Part shown: positions 8,090 through 19,026 of the stretch, piece after piece | Position numbering within the stretch: the stretch's first letter is position 1 | Layout of the letters: each line of letters starts with the position of its first letter | Assembly: GCA_004017535.1 (NCBI GenBank) | Contig: SAJS01000014.1 | Coordinates: forward strand, 1-64,000 | Length of the DNA stretch: 64,000 bases | From: Mesorhizobium sp. | GTDB lineage: Bacteria > Pseudomonadota > Alphaproteobacteria > Rhizobiales > Rhizobiaceae | Direction of reading: 5' to 3' | Notes under the pieces: model-generated | What the model saw: only the letters and a program-made list of their open reading frames with translations | Databases searched by the model: none | Told to the model about the DNA's origin: nothing | Translations under genes and position numbers: made by a program

Positions 8090-10321
8090 ATGACCATTTC
8101 CAATTCCGTGCCGATCACCCCTGAGCTCGTCGCCGCGCACGGGCTGAAGCCCGACGAGTACCAGCGTATCCTCGACCTGGTCGGTCGCGAGCCAAGCTTC
8201 ACCGAACTCGGCATCTTCTCGGCGATGTGGAACGAGCACTGCTCCTACAAGTCCTCTAAGAAATGGCTGCGCACCCTGCCGACCAGCGGTCCGCAGGTCA
8301 TCCAGGGCCCGGGCGAGAATGCAGGCGTGGTGGACATCGGCGACGGCGACTGCGTCGTCTTCAAGATGGAGAGCCACAATCACCCGTCCTACATCGAGCC
8401 CTATCAGGGCGCCGCGACCGGCGTCGGCGGCATCCTGCGCGACGTCTTCACCATGGGCGCGCGGCCGGTCGCGGCGATGAACGCGTTGCGCTTCGGCGCG
8501 CCGGATCATCCCAAGACCCGGCATCTGGTGGCCGGCGTGGTTTCGGGCGTCGGCGGTTACGGCAATTCCTTCGGCGTGCCAACGGTCGGCGGCGAGGTCA
8601 ATTTCGACGCCCGCTACAATGGCAACATCCTGGTCAACGCCTTCGCGGCGGGCCTTGCCAAGACCAACGCCATCTTCCTGTCTCAGGCCAAGGGCGTCGG
8701 CCTGCCGGTGGTCTATCTCGGCGCCAAGACGGGACGCGACGGCGTGGGCGGCGCCACAATGGCTTCGGCCGAGTTCGACGACAAGATCGAGGAGAAACGC
8801 CCGACCGTGCAGGTCGGCGATCCCTTCACCGAAAAATGCCTGCTGGAAGCCTGCCTCGAGCTGATGGCTTCCGGCGCCGTCATCGCCATCCAGGATATGG
8901 GCGCGGCCGGCCTGACCTGCTCTGCCGTCGAAATGGGCGCCAAGGGAGACCTCGGCATCGAGCTCGATCTCGACAAGGTGCCGGTGCGCGAGGAGCGCAT
9001 GAGCGCCTATGAGATGATGCTGTCGGAAAGCCAGGAACGCATGCTGATGGTGCTTCGCCCCGAAAAGGAAAAGGAAGCCGAGGCGATCTTCTGCAAATGG
9101 GGGCTCGACTTCGCAATCGTCGGCAAGACCACCGACGATCTGCGCTTCCGCGTCATCCACCAGGGCGACGAAGTCGCCAACCTGCCGATCAAGGAGTTGG
9201 GCGACCAGGCGCCGGAATATGACCGCCCCTGGGTCGAGACGAAAAAGCCGGCGCCGCTGGCCGCAAACGATGTGCCGAAGGCGGATGTCGCGGATGCGGT
9301 GCTGAAAATGCTGGGAGGGCCGGATCTCTCCTCGCGCCGCTGGGTGTGGGAGCAATACGACACGCTGATCCAGGGCAATTCGCTGCAGCTTCCGGGCGGC
9401 GATGCCGGGGTTGTGCGCGTCGAAGGCCATCCGACCAAGGCGCTCGCTTTCTCCTCCGACGTCACGCCGCGCTACTGCGAAGCCGACCCTTACGAAGGCG
9501 GCAAGCAGGCCGTGGCCGAATGCTGGCGCAACCTGACCGCCACCGGCGCGCTGCCGCTCGCCGCCACAGACAACCTCAATTTCGGCAATCCGGAACGGCC
9601 CGAGATCATGGGCCAGTTCGTCGGCGCCGTTAAGGGCATCGGCGATGCCTGCCGCGCGCTGGGCTTCCCGATCGTCTCCGGCAATGTCTCGCTCTACAAC
9701 GAAACCAATGGCCGCGGCATCCTTCCGACGCCGACCATCGGCGGCGTCGGGCTGATCGCCGACTGGTCGAAGATGGCGCGCATCGGCTTTGCCGCCGAGG
9801 ACCAGATGATCGTGTTGGTCGGCGCGCCGCCGAGCTGGGGCAGTCATCTCGGCCAATCCGTCTATATGCGCGACCTCCACGGCCGCGCCGACGGTCCGCC
9901 GCCGCCGGTCGATCTCGCGCATGAAAAGCGCGTCGGCGACCATGTGCGCTCGCTGATTGCATCCGACATCGTGACCGCCGCGCACGACATCTCCGACGGG
10001 GGCCTGGCGATAGCGCTGGCCGAAATGGCGATGGCTTCCGGCATCGGCGCCAGCATCCCGGGGCTCACCGGCACCGATCCGATCCCGGTCTGGTTCGGCG
10101 AAGACCAGGGCCGCTACCTGCTGACGCTGTCGATCGATCCGCAAAGCGGCGAATGGGACCGAATCTGCGAGGAGCAAGCCAAGCTCGGCATCTTCGCGCC
10201 TTGGATCGGCACCACGGGTGGCAGCACGCTGAAACTCGGCGATGCCCGTGCGATCCCGGTGAGCGAGCTGAAGGCCGCCCATGAAGGCTGGTTCCCGCGC
10301 TTCATGGACCAGGCGAGTTGA
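8090..10321 (+). CDS. purL: Phosphoribosylformylglycinamidine synthase, PurL synthase subunit (small type)
   Basis: A 743-residue ATP-dependent synthase that works with PurS and PurQ to make FGAM in purine synthesis. Seen in order are the linker [15 protein letters not shown] with its conserved His, the ATP/FGAR site [21 protein letters not shown], the first PurM-like half with [10 protein letters not shown], and the second half ([29 protein letters not shown]). It lacks the glutaminase domain of the 1300-residue type. The frame is open upstream, but the ATG at 8090 matches the family N-terminus; no strong Shine-Dalgarno is seen. The stop overlaps the start of the next gene. Confidence 0.96.
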   Translation: MTISNSVPITPELVAAHGLKPDEYQRILDLVGREPSFTELGIFSAMWNEHCSYKSSKKWLRTLPTSGPQVIQGPGENAGVVDIGDGDCVVFKMESHNHPSYIEPYQGAATGVGGILRDVFTMGARPVAAMNALRFGAPDHPKTRHLVAGVVSGVGGYGNSFGVPTVGGEVNFDARYNGNILVNAFAAGLAKTNAIFLSQAKGVGLPVVYLGAKTGRDGVGGATMASAEFDDKIEEKRPTVQVGDPFTEKCLLEACLELMASGAVIAIQDMGAAGLTCSAVEMGAKGDLGIELDLDKVPVREERMSAYEMMLSESQERMLMVLRPEKEKEAEAIFCKWGLDFAIVGKTTDDLRFRVIHQGDEVANLPIKELGDQAPEYDRPWVETKKPAPLAANDVPKADVADAVLKMLGGPDLSSRRWVWEQYDTLIQGNSLQLPGGDAGVVRVEGHPTKALAFSSDVTPRYCEADPYEGGKQAVAECWRNLTATGALPLAATDNLNFGNPERPEIMGQFVGAVKGIGDACRALGFPIVSGNVSLYNETNGRGILPTPTIGGVGLIADWSKMARIGFAAEDQMIVLVGAPPSWGSHLGQSVYMRDLHGRADGPPPPVDLAHEKRVGDHVRSLIASDIVTAAHDISDGGLAIALAEMAMASGIGASIPGLTGTDPIPVWFGEDQGRYLLTLSIDPQSGEWDRICEEQAKLGIFAPWIGTTGGSTLKLGDARAIPVSELKAAHEGWFPRFMDQAS

Positions 10322-10842
10322 CCAAGCTGACTGCGAAGGCGCTGATCGCAGTCGTCTTCTGGCCTTCGCTGTTCTTCTTCTGGTTCCTCGGCCCGTTCGT
10401 GCTGTTCCTGCTGTCGACCACCCCGAGCGAGGTGTGCGCACGGCTGGAAACCCGCGCGGAGTTCCTGGCCGCGGCCAACGGTGCGCTGCCGATGCTCGTC
10501 GTGCAGACCCTGATCTATGCCATTCCGATCGTCTGCCTCGTGCTGTGGAACAGGCTTTCTCCGGAGCCGGCGCGGGCAAGGCACATCGCGACCTGCATCA
10601 AGCTCTTCGCGGTCGCCACAGTGATCGGGGCGGTTTGGGACTATGGCTCGTCCCTGATCTGCGACGGTTATGGCCAACCCTTCTTCTCGCCCGCGTGGCG
10701 AATGACGAGCTATCTTCCGATCGTCGGCCTGCTGATCAACATCCCACTCTATGTACTCACCTTCAGCCTCGGCCGCTCCTATTCGACCCGCGATGACATC
10801 ACCGAAGACGGCGTGGTCCATTCGAAGCAGGACAATTCTTAA
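10318..10842 (+). CDS. Small multi-pass membrane protein, TTG start overlapping purL stop
   Basis: A 174-residue protein with four hydrophobic segments (about residues 8-33, 57-80, 91-112 and 128-150), two cysteines in extramembrane loops (EVCARLE and LICDGYG) and a polar, acidic C-terminal tail. No family recognised. The reading frame begins with TTG inside the purL stop (TTGA, 4-base overlap), and no in-frame ATG comes before residue 59, so coupled re-initiation after purL is the simplest reading. Function unknown; the reading frame and composition look real. Confidence 0.65.
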   Translation: MTKLTAKALIAVVFWPSLFFFWFLGPFVLFLLSTTPSEVCARLETRAEFLAAANGALPMLVVQTLIYAIPIVCLVLWNRLSPEPARARHIATCIKLFAVATVIGAVWDYGSSLICDGYGQPFFSPAWRMTSYLPIVGLLINIPLYVLTFSLGRSYSTRDDITEDGVVHSKQDNS

Positions 10843-10950
10843 GACGCTGTCGCGGACGGAACGGCTTCAATCCGGACCGGAAAGGCTTTAGGCTCGCGAG
10901 TCAGATCATACCGGTGCCGCCTAGCTGCCCGTTTGAGACAGGATTTTGCC

Positions 10951-11184
10951 ATGGCAATGGATGCCCACGACATCGAAAAACTGATCAAGGAAGGCATTCC
11001 CGACGCCAAGGTGACGATCCGTGATCTCGCCGGCGACGGCGACCATTACGCGGCCGAGGTCGTTGCCGAAAGCTTCCGGGGCAAGAGCCGTGTCCAGCAG
11101 CACCAGATGGTCTATGACGCGCTGAAGGGCAATATGGGCGGCGTGCTGCACGCGCTGGCGCTGCAGACCAGCGTCCCGGACTGA
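10951..11184 (+). CDS. bolA: BolA-family protein
   Basis: A 77-residue single-domain BolA protein. Seen are [20 protein letters not shown], the [11 protein letters not shown] strand and the helix-turn region [18 protein letters not shown], with an invariant His for cluster binding to glutaredoxin. BolA proteins form [2Fe-2S]-bridged heterodimers with CGFS monothiol glutaredoxins and act in iron-sulphur trafficking or sensing. The next gene on the same strand encodes exactly such a glutaredoxin, a pairing conserved across alphaproteobacteria and mitochondria. The ATG at 10951 has ACAGGA upstream. Confidence 0.93.
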   Translation: MAMDAHDIEKLIKEGIPDAKVTIRDLAGDGDHYAAEVVAESFRGKSRVQQHQMVYDALKGNMGGVLHALALQTSVPD

Positions 11185-11336
11185 ACGCTGCCACCCTCTC
11201 AGGCTTGGCCCAAAACCGCGTTATCCCTTGCGCCATTCAAGTAGCGTCACGGCTAACGTCTTGTTTCAGCCACCCTATGGGTTTATTTGAAGGACATGCT
11301 TCGAGCCTGACTCCCACAGGCATGAAAGGATTGTCC

Positions 11337-11672
11337 ATGACCGGCATCAGCGACTACATCGACAATGAAGTGAAGAGCAACGACGTCGTGCTCTTCATGA
11401 AGGGTACCCCGGGCTTCCCGCAATGCGGCTTTTCCGGCCAGGTGGTGCAGATCCTCGATTACATCGGGGCCGACTACAAAGGCGTGAACGTGCTCGACTC
11501 GGCCGAACTGCGCCAGGGCATCAAGGACTATTCCAACTGGCCGACCATCCCGCAGCTCTATGTGAAGGGCGAGTTCGTCGGCGGTTGCGACATCGTGCGT
11601 GAAATGTTCCAGGCCGGCGAGTTGCAGGACTTCCTGGTCGAAAAGGGCGTCAGCGTCAAAGGCGCGGCCTGA
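11337..11672 (+). CDS. grxD: Monothiol (CGFS) glutaredoxin, Grx4 type
   Basis: A 111-residue class II glutaredoxin. The active site is CGFS with Cys30, preceded by KGTPGFPQ. The cis-Pro motif WPTIPQLY and the glutathione-binding [10 protein letters not shown] follow. Proteins of this type coordinate a glutathione-ligated [2Fe-2S] cluster and pass it to BolA or to A-type carriers rather than reduce disulphides. The ATG at 11337 is chosen because AAAGGA stands 8 bases before it and the family N-terminus begins here. It lies 152 bases after bolA and probably shares its role; the suf operon at 31-38 kb supplies clusters. Confidence 0.95.
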   Translation: MTGISDYIDNEVKSNDVVLFMKGTPGFPQCGFSGQVVQILDYIGADYKGVNVLDSAELRQGIKDYSNWPTIPQLYVKGEFVGGCDIVREMFQAGELQDFLVEKGVSVKGAA

Positions 11673-11827
11673 TTCAATCTTGCTCGCCGGCGGAGGCTAA
11701 CTCTCCGGCCGGCAAGCATCGCCCGGGGCCGCCCCCACCTCGGCAATCATGAACCCGCATCGCGGGGATGAGACGAACCAGCGCGCCGGCCAGCCGGCGC
11801 TTGTTCGTTGAAAGATCGGACTTTGCC

Positions 11828-13096
11828 GTGGACAAGCAGGTAGAAGCGTCGCAACGGGCAAGCAGCTTGCCCATTCCGCGCTGGGAATTCATCGCGCTGT
11901 GCGCAGCGCTGATGGCGCTCAACTCCCTGGCCATCGACATCATGTTGCCGGCGCTGCAGCAGATCGGCGCCTCGCTTGGCGTCGAGAGCGAGAACCACCG
12001 CCAATATGTCATCACCGCCTATATGCTCGGCTTTGGCGGCGGACAGCTTTTGTTCGGGCCCATTTCGGATCGCTTTGGACGCCGCGCGCCACTGGTCTTT
12101 GGCTTGGTCGTCTATGTCGTGGCCGCGGCTGCCGCCGCCATAGCGCCCAGTTTCGCCCTGTTGCTGACCTGCCGTCTGATCCAGGGCATCGGCGCGGCTG
12201 CGACCCGCGTCATCGCCGTCTCGATCGTGCGCGACACGTTCGAAGGCCGGCGTATGGCCGAAGTGATGTCGCTGATCTTCATGGTGTTCATGGCCATCCC
12301 CGTCATCGCGCCCGGCATCGGCCAGTTCGTCATGCTGTTCGCCACCTGGCACTGGATTTTCGTGACCATGGCCATCGGCGCGCTGATCGTTTCGACCTGG
12401 GCTCTGCTGCGCCTGCCGGAGACGCTGCATGCGGAATATCGCCGGCCGCTCACGGTTAGCTCGGTCGTCGGCGGCTTCCGCATCGTGCTCACCAACCGGC
12501 TCACGCTTTGCTATGCCTTCGCCAGCACATTCATCTTCGCCGCCATGTTCGGCTTCATCAGCTCAGCGCAGCAGATATACATCGACATCTTCCATGTCGG
12601 CGAATTGTTCCCGCTGATTTTTGCCGGTGTTGCCGCCGTGCTTGCCTTCTCCAATTATCTGAATTCGCGGCTGGTCGGACAGATCGGAATGCGCCGCCTG
12701 TCGCAGGGCGCGCTGCTCATCTTCCTGTGCATCAGCCTTGCCTGGCTGGTCGTTTCGTTGGAGATGCAGATGCCGCTCTGGCTCTTCATCACCTTCTTTG
12801 CCGGCGCGATGCTGCCGTTCGGCGGTCTTGGCGCGAATTTCAACGCTCTCGCCATGGAGCCGCTCGGCGAGCTCGCCGGGACGGCGGCCTCCATCCTGGG
12901 CTTCATGCAGACTTTTCTCGGCGCCCTGATCGGCGCGGCGATCGGCCAGGCCTATAACGGCACGGTCACGCCTCTGGCCGCCGGCTTCTGCAGCGTCTCG
13001 GTTGCCGCCTTGCTGATGATCCTGATCGCCGAGCGGGGCAGGATGTTCCAGCCCCATAATCCCCCTGTTTCGGGGCATGTCACCGATTTGCACTAG
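11828..13096 (+). CDS. Bcr/CflA-family multidrug MFS transporter
   Basis: A 422-residue, 12-segment major facilitator protein of the DHA1/Bcr-CflA type, predicted to expel drugs or metabolites with protons across the inner membrane. Hallmarks: DIMLPALQQIGASLG in helix 1, GPISDRFGRRAPLVFG (motif A) between helices 2 and 3, and RLIQGIGAAATRV (motif B) in helix 4. The start is uncertain: a GTG at 11828 (VDKQVEASQ) is used; an ATG at 11768 adds 20 poorly conserved residues and has only GCGGGG directly against it. The substrate cannot be inferred. It stands alone between grxD and the phosphatase gene. Confidence 0.88.
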   Translation: MDKQVEASQRASSLPIPRWEFIALCAALMALNSLAIDIMLPALQQIGASLGVESENHRQYVITAYMLGFGGGQLLFGPISDRFGRRAPLVFGLVVYVVAAAAAAIAPSFALLLTCRLIQGIGAAATRVIAVSIVRDTFEGRRMAEVMSLIFMVFMAIPVIAPGIGQFVMLFATWHWIFVTMAIGALIVSTWALLRLPETLHAEYRRPLTVSSVVGGFRIVLTNRLTLCYAFASTFIFAAMFGFISSAQQIYIDIFHVGELFPLIFAGVAAVLAFSNYLNSRLVGQIGMRRLSQGALLIFLCISLAWLVVSLEMQMPLWLFITFFAGAMLPFGGLGANFNALAMEPLGELAGTAASILGFMQTFLGALIGAAIGQAYNGTVTPLAAGFCSVSVAALLMILIAERGRMFQPHNPPVSGHVTDLH

Positions 13097-13144
13097 ATTG
13101 CTGCTGTCTGGCCGGGGGGTCGCCGGCGCGCGCGCGGTCTATTC

Positions 13145-13972
13145 CTATTCAGCCCAGAGCTCGCGACGCAGCTCTTCCCAGCTGTGCTTGTCCGGCGCGA
13201 CCAGGAGGCCGCCGTCGACATGCGACGGCACGTAGGCGCTGCCGTCGACGCGCGCGACATGGCCGCCGGCTTCCTGATGGATCAGCGCGCCCGCCAGATG
13301 ATCCCAGGGCATCAGCTTGTTGTAGAGCACGAAATGCGCGTGGCCGCTCGCAAGCAGCCGATATTCATGCGCCGCGCATCGATAGGCGAATTGCGACAGC
13401 GTCTTGGTCTGGTTGCGGGCGAGCCGCGAGCGCTCAGGCTCTTCGAGGAACTGCCAGGAAACCGCGCCGGTCATCTGCGACATCGGCACCGGCGCCGCGA
13501 CGCGGACCTTCTCCAGCGCGCCATGCGCGTGGCGGATATGGCTGCCCGCGGCCTTGGCGCCGATCAGCCAATCCTTGCCGACCGGATCGTGGATAATGCC
13601 GGCGACGGTCTCGCCATTGACGACGACGCCGGCCATGACGCCGAACAGCGGCACGCCGGAGGCGAAGTTGAAAGTGCCGTCGACCGGATCGATGACGAAG
13701 GCAAGCGCGGCATCGCCAAGGCTCGACAGCAGCGCCGGATTGTCGGAGCAGGCCTCCTCGCCGACCACCATGGCGTCGGGATAGCGCTCGCGCAGCCGGG
13801 CGGTGATCAACCTTTCGGCGTTGACGTCCGCCTCGGTGACGAGGTCGGCGGCGGATGTCTTCTGGCGCACGTCGCCCTCGCCCAGCCGGCGGAAACGCGG
13901 CATGATCTCGGCCGTGGCCGCTTCGGCAAGAAGGTCGGCCAGCCAGTCGATCGCGCGGTCGTCAAATGTCAT
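13145..13972 (-). CDS. Inositol-monophosphatase-family protein
   Basis: A 275-residue Mg-dependent phosphatase of the IMPase/SuhB/CysQ superfamily. Metal-site motifs are all present: VGEEA (Glu), DPVDGTFNFASG (Asp pair) and PWDHLAGALI (C-terminal Asp). Members hydrolyse inositol phosphates, histidinol phosphate, fructose bisphosphate or PAP; this sequence lacks features I would use to choose among them. The N-terminus RLGEGDVRQKTSAADLVTEAD is typical. It is transcribed away from ttcA's repeat-filled upstream gap and converges on the transporter gene. Cytoplasmic; no signal peptide. Confidence 0.88.
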   Translation of the reverse strand: MTFDDRAIDWLADLLAEAATAEIMPRFRRLGEGDVRQKTSAADLVTEADVNAERLITARLRERYPDAMVVGEEACSDNPALLSSLGDAALAFVIDPVDGTFNFASGVPLFGVMAGVVVNGETVAGIIHDPVGKDWLIGAKAAGSHIRHAHGALEKVRVAAPVPMSQMTGAVSWQFLEEPERSRLARNQTKTLSQFAYRCAAHEYRLLASGHAHFVLYNKLMPWDHLAGALIHQEAGGHVARVDGSAYVPSHVDGGLLVAPDKHSWEELRRELWAE

Positions 13973-13999
13973 CGGAAATGTCTCGTCCTGGGTTCGTGC

Positions 14000-14050
14000 T
14001 AGAGCATGATGCCGAAAAGTGTGAAGCGGCTTTCGGACGACATCATGCTC
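14000..14050. repeat. Palindromic repeat family B
   Basis: TAGAGCATGATGCCGAAAAG ... CTTTCGGACGACATCATGCTC: an inverted repeat (GAGCATGATG / CATCATGCTC) with an inner CCGAAA/TTTCGG arm. Only one full copy is seen here. Its inner text (AAAGTGTGAAGCGG) resembles family A, so the families may be related. Confidence 0.75.
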
Positions 14051-14074
14051 TACTTCTTTGATTTAGAGCCGGAT

Positions 14075-15690
<1,616 letters not shown>

Positions 15691-15833
15691 CGCATTCCCT
15701 TTCAAAACAATATACCCGGAACCCCATGGCTCCGGGCGAAGGAAACGCGCCCTCCTCTGGCCTCCGTTTTTGAGACCTGACAGGGTTTCCCACGCAAAGC
15801 GACGGAAAACCCACGGGACACGTCAAAAGAAAC

Positions 15834-15893
15834 CACCGGGCGTCGCCACCCGGTGTTGGTGGGGCTGTTAAACACAGATTTAACCGCTGTCAA
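15834..15893 (-). promoter_or_regulatory. rpsD upstream promoter candidate and leader hairpin
   Basis: On the - strand TTGACA (15893-15888), a 17-base spacer and a poor -10 TAACAG (15870-15865) precede a hairpin CACCGGG-TGGCGACG-CCCGGTG (15855-15834) followed by GTTTCTTTTG. The hairpin would open the transcript, some 145 bases before the rpsD ATG. It could be a leader attenuator, a 5' stabilising structure or an unrelated terminator. The rest of 15894-16061 shows nothing recognised. Confidence 0.4.
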
Positions 15894-16061
15894 GCTTGTG
15901 GCTGGCGGCATTGAGGGCAAGCCTATACCATTCCTGCGTTGCATGCGGCGCTGGATGTGGCGGAAAGTTGCATGCCGGCGGCATCGGGGGCGGATGCGGC
16001 GTCTTCGGATGCGAACGCCCGCACATGATGAAGCGACTGGAGCAGAGGAGTGCGAATTCCC

Positions 16062-16265
16062 ATGAAGAAACTCTTCCTTACCCTGACCGGAGCCGCCGTC
16101 CTGGCCGGGTCTATGGCGGTCATGACGCCTGAACCGGCCATGGCCAGGCATTGGCACGGCCACAAGCAGGTGTGCCGCGTCGTGGTGAAGAAAAGAGTCG
16201 TCTGGCGCCACGGCCACCGCCATGTCGTTCGCTACAAGACGAAGCACTGCTGGTGGCGACGCTAG
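16062..16265 (+). CDS. Small secreted basic protein
   Basis: A 67-residue protein with a clear signal peptide (MKKLFLTLTGAAVLAGSMAV, cleavage probably after AMA) and a mature part of about 38 residues rich in His, Arg, Lys and Trp, with two cysteines (QVCRVV and KHCWWRR) that could pair. Small exported proteins of this kind are frequent in rhizobia and are uncharacterised. The ATG at 16062 is used because it opens the signal peptide; AGAGGAG is 11 bases upstream. It has its own terminator at 16291-16317. Metal or nucleic-acid binding is possible but not shown. Confidence 0.75.
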   Translation: MKKLFLTLTGAAVLAGSMAVMTPEPAMARHWHGHKQVCRVVVKKRVVWRHGHRHVVRYKTKHCWWRR

Positions 16266-16290
16266 CCTTCTTTCGACAAGACCTCGACGG

Positions 16291-16317
16291 AAGCCCGCGG
16301 CCACCGCGGGCTTTTTT
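16291..16317 (+). terminator. Intrinsic terminator of the small secreted protein gene
   Basis: A 10-bp stem AAGCCCGCGG / CCGCGGGCTT with a CCA loop followed by TTTT, beginning 25 bases after the stop codon at 16265. Confidence 0.88.
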
Positions 16318-16334
16318 CCATCCGATCTCGCGAC

Positions 16335-16517
16335 CTATGACTTCTTGCTGGGTAGGTCCTTGCGCTTGGTCTCGGCGAATTCCTCGAGCTGCTTCTCGCT
16401 CATCGAATCGTACATCTCGCGCGACGCGCCTTTAAGCTCGCTCTTCTTGGTCTCGCCGCGCTTGGCGGAAAGCGCTGCGCCGGCTGCCTTTTGCTGGGCT
16501 TGCGATGTGGCGGGCAT
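16335..16517 (-). CDS. DUF3008 small protein
   Basis: A 60-residue, lysine- and glutamate-rich helical protein of the DUF3008 family, starting MPATSQAQQKAAGAALSAKR and ending in EFAETKRKDLPSKKS. The GETKKSELKGASREMYDSM segment is the conserved part. AAAGGAG stands 7 bases before the ATG at 16517. Proteins of this family are abundant, soluble and of unknown role, sometimes linked to stress in rhizobia. It is divergent from the RNB nuclease gene (146-base gap) and its end faces the terminator of the small secreted protein. Confidence 0.8.
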   Translation of the reverse strand: MPATSQAQQKAAGAALSAKRGETKKSELKGASREMYDSMSEKQLEEFAETKRKDLPSKKS

Positions 16518-16662
16518 GGCTGTCTCTCCTTTGCTGCGGGAAAAACGCGGAGGCTCTGCAGCAGTTCCAACACATCCCCGGCGTCGGTAGTCAGTCGGCC
16601 ATCCCCGGGCGATTTTCCTTCGCAGACTTCCCGCGTCCGGGACGCCAGTGTAGGACAACGGC

Positions 16663-18048
16663 ATGAAATCGCTGACCGATCCCTCACAGGCCCTCTCCAC
16701 TGGCCTCGCGAAGATCCGCACCGAGTTCCACGTGCCGGACGGATTTCCGCCGGAGGTGATGGCCGCGGCGGAAGCGGCGGCCAGGCGTGGACCCAGCCAG
16801 CATGCCGACCGCACCGCGATGCCTTTCGTCACGCTCGATCCGGCGAGCTCCACCGATCTTGATCAGGCCTTTTCGATCGAGGCGAGCGGCGGCGACCTTC
16901 TCTTGCATTATGCCATTGCCGACGTGCCCTGGTTCGTCGAGGACGGCGACGCGATTGATCTCGAAGCCTGGAACCGAGGTGAGACGCTTTATTTGCCGGA
17001 CGGCAAGGCCGGGCTTTACCCGCCGGTGCTTGCCGAGGCCGCGGCGAGCCTGTTGCCCGATGGACCCCGCCCGGCGGTCATCTTCACGATCAGGGTTGCC
17101 GGGGACGGCGCGGTGAAGCTGGACGGCGCGGAGCGCGCCATTATCCAAAGCCGCGCCAAGCTCGCCTATGACAGCGTGCAACCCTCCGACGTTCCGGCCG
17201 GCTTCGCGGAACTGGCGCGGCGCATGGCGGCCAACGAAGAGCGTCGCGGTGCTTCGCGCGTCGACCCGCCCGAGCAGGAGGTGGAAAGGCTCGCCGACGG
17301 CACGTTCCGGCTTTCGTTCAGGCCGCTGCTGCAATCCGAACAGGACAATGCAGCACTTTCGCTGGCCGCCAATATGGCGATCGCCGACGCCATGCTGGCG
17401 CACAAGACCGGGCTGTTCCGGGTGATGTCGGGGCCTGATGCCTCCAAGGTGCAAAGGCTGCGCAGCGCGGCGCAGGCGCTCGGCCTGTCCTGGCCGGCCT
17501 CCACCAGCCTGCGCGACTATCAGCGCACGCTCGATCCGGCCGATCCAAAACAGGCGGCGCTGATGCTGGAAATCCGCCGCGCGGGCAACGGCGCGTCCTA
17601 CCAGCCCTATCAGCAGGGCGTCATCCCCTGGCATGATGCGATGGCCGCAACCTATGCGCATGCCACCGCGCCGCTCAGGCGGCTGGCCGACCGCTACGTC
17701 GTGCGCTGCGCGCTGGCAATCGCCAACGGTCAGCCCGTGCCGCAGGCGGTCAGCGACGCCTTCGCCAGATTGCCGAAGGTGATGGGGCGCGGCGATGCCC
17801 GAGCCTCGCAGATCAACCATGCGGCCATCGACCTTGCCGAGGCGGTGATGCTCAAAGGACACGAGGGTGAGACGTTCAAGGCCGTCGTCACCGACTTCGT
17901 CGATCATGGCGTGCGCGCACAGCTTGCCGACATGCCTGTCGTCGCCAACGTGAAAGCCTCCGGGCTCAGGCAGGGCGACGATCTCAGGCTGAAACTGGTC
18001 TCGGCCGATCCGGATCAGCGCAGCATCGTCTTCGAGACTGCCGTCTAA
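16663..18048 (+). CDS. RNB-domain exoribonuclease, RNase II/R superfamily, short form
   Basis: A 461-residue protein made almost wholly of an RNB catalytic domain (about residues 50-390) with a short C-terminal S1-like end ([16 protein letters not shown]). N-terminal cold-shock domains of RNase II and RNase R are missing. The metal site is [11 protein letters not shown]: Asp59, Asp65 and Asp67 are kept, but the fourth Asp of the RNase II motif is Gln68, as in some actinobacterial relatives. [13 protein letters not shown] is the RNA-binding Arg motif. Probably a 3'-5' exoribonuclease acting on structured or small RNAs. Its stop overlaps the convergent murI stop by 4 bases. Confidence 0.88.
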   Translation: MKSLTDPSQALSTGLAKIRTEFHVPDGFPPEVMAAAEAAARRGPSQHADRTAMPFVTLDPASSTDLDQAFSIEASGGDLLLHYAIADVPWFVEDGDAIDLEAWNRGETLYLPDGKAGLYPPVLAEAAASLLPDGPRPAVIFTIRVAGDGAVKLDGAERAIIQSRAKLAYDSVQPSDVPAGFAELARRMAANEERRGASRVDPPEQEVERLADGTFRLSFRPLLQSEQDNAALSLAANMAIADAMLAHKTGLFRVMSGPDASKVQRLRSAAQALGLSWPASTSLRDYQRTLDPADPKQAALMLEIRRAGNGASYQPYQQGVIPWHDAMAATYAHATAPLRRLADRYVVRCALAIANGQPVPQAVSDAFARLPKVMGRGDARASQINHAAIDLAEAVMLKGHEGETFKAVVTDFVDHGVRAQLADMPVVANVKASGLRQGDDLRLKLVSADPDQRSIVFETAV

Positions 18049-18851
18049 CGCGCGGTCAGTCCAAATCCCTGGATCAGTCGCCTGGTGGCGAAATCGACAT
18101 TGCCGGAAGTGAAGACGGCAAGATCGGGCTCGCTGTCGCTGGATATTTCTGCGACTGGTTCAAGCAGAGACATGGCGCGCCGGGCGATCGCTTCGGCTGG
18201 ATCGATCCAGTCGACCGGCCAGGGTGCCGTCTTGCGCATGCGGTTGACGAGAAACGGATAATGCGTGCAGGCAAGCACGACGATATCGGTGCGGTTGCCC
18301 TCGCGCTCGATGAAACAAGGCGCGATTTCGGCGCGCACGGCTTCTTCATCGACGAAGCCCTGGCGCATATAGATCTCGGCCAACCCCGCCAGCCTATCGC
18401 TACCGACCAGGCGCACATGGCATTTCTGCGCCCACTTGCTGATCAGGTCGCGCGTGTACTGGCGTTTCACCGTGCCGGGTGTCGCCAGCACGGAGACGAG
18501 GCCGGATCGCGTGCGCTCGGCCGCCGGCTTGATTGCCGGCACGGTGCCGACAAAGGGATGGCCGGGGAATGTCTCGCGCAGCGCCTCGATCACCAGCGTC
18601 GAAGCGGTGTTACAGGCAATGACCGAGATCGCCGGCTGCAGGCGGTCGAGCAATTTGCCGAACAGCGTGAGGATGTGATCCTTGAGCGCCGGCTCTTCCC
18701 AGGCGCCGTAAGGAAAAGCCGCGTCGTCGGCGACATAGACGAAGCGGCGATCGGGCATCAGCACGCGCGCCTCGCGCAGCACGGTCAGCCCGCCGACGCC
18801 GGAATCGAACATCAGGATCGGGCGCTGGCTTGATCGATCAGTCATTGTCAT
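18045..18851 (-). CDS. murI: Glutamate racemase
   Basis: A 268-residue cofactor-independent racemase that makes D-glutamate for peptidoglycan. The two catalytic cysteines lie in VIACNTAST and VLACTHYPF, and the N-terminal [11 protein letters not shown] carries the conserved Asp-Ser. The ATG at 18851 (MTMTDRSSQ) is used; the frame runs on to 18917 but enters palindromic repeat A, which is unlikely to be coding. The gene stands between two divergent/convergent neighbours with no obvious operon partner. Confidence 0.95.
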   Translation of the reverse strand: MTMTDRSSQRPILMFDSGVGGLTVLREARVLMPDRRFVYVADDAAFPYGAWEEPALKDHILTLFGKLLDRLQPAISVIACNTASTLVIEALRETFPGHPFVGTVPAIKPAAERTRSGLVSVLATPGTVKRQYTRDLISKWAQKCHVRLVGSDRLAGLAEIYMRQGFVDEEAVRAEIAPCFIEREGNRTDIVVLACTHYPFLVNRMRKTAPWPVDWIDPAEAIARRAMSLLEPVAEISSDSEPDLAVFTSGNVDFATRRLIQGFGLTAR

Positions 18852-18857
18852 CCGGTC

Positions 18858-18908
18858 ATAGAGCAATTCCAGGAAGAAAGTGTGAAACGGTTTTCCGTCC
18901 GGAATTGC
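18858..18908. repeat. Palindromic repeat family A, copy 2
   Basis: TAGAGCAATTCC ... GGAATTGC, with two or three inserted bases (AGGAAGAAAGTGTGAAACGG) relative to the copy at 6087. It lies 7 bases upstream of the murI start, so it would be in or next to the murI promoter. Confidence 0.85.
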
Positions 18909-19026
18909 GTCAAACAAAGAGAGGCGGCAGGTCCGTAATTGGACCGCAGGCGCTTCTATCGCGAATGATCTTGGTCTTGAAGAGGCGAATGCGAGCAGCT
19001 TTTGCGCAGCTGTCTCGCAGGATCGC

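Noticed and set aside
9007-9465. Long open frames on the - strand across purL, and similarly across alaS, sufB and icd
   Set aside because: They mirror the codon pattern of the real + or - genes in GC-rich DNA, lack ribosome sites and show no family motifs.
11678-11720. GCCGGCGGAG...CTCTCCGGCCGGC inverted repeat after grxD as a terminator
   Set aside because: The stem is imperfect and no T-run follows; not called.
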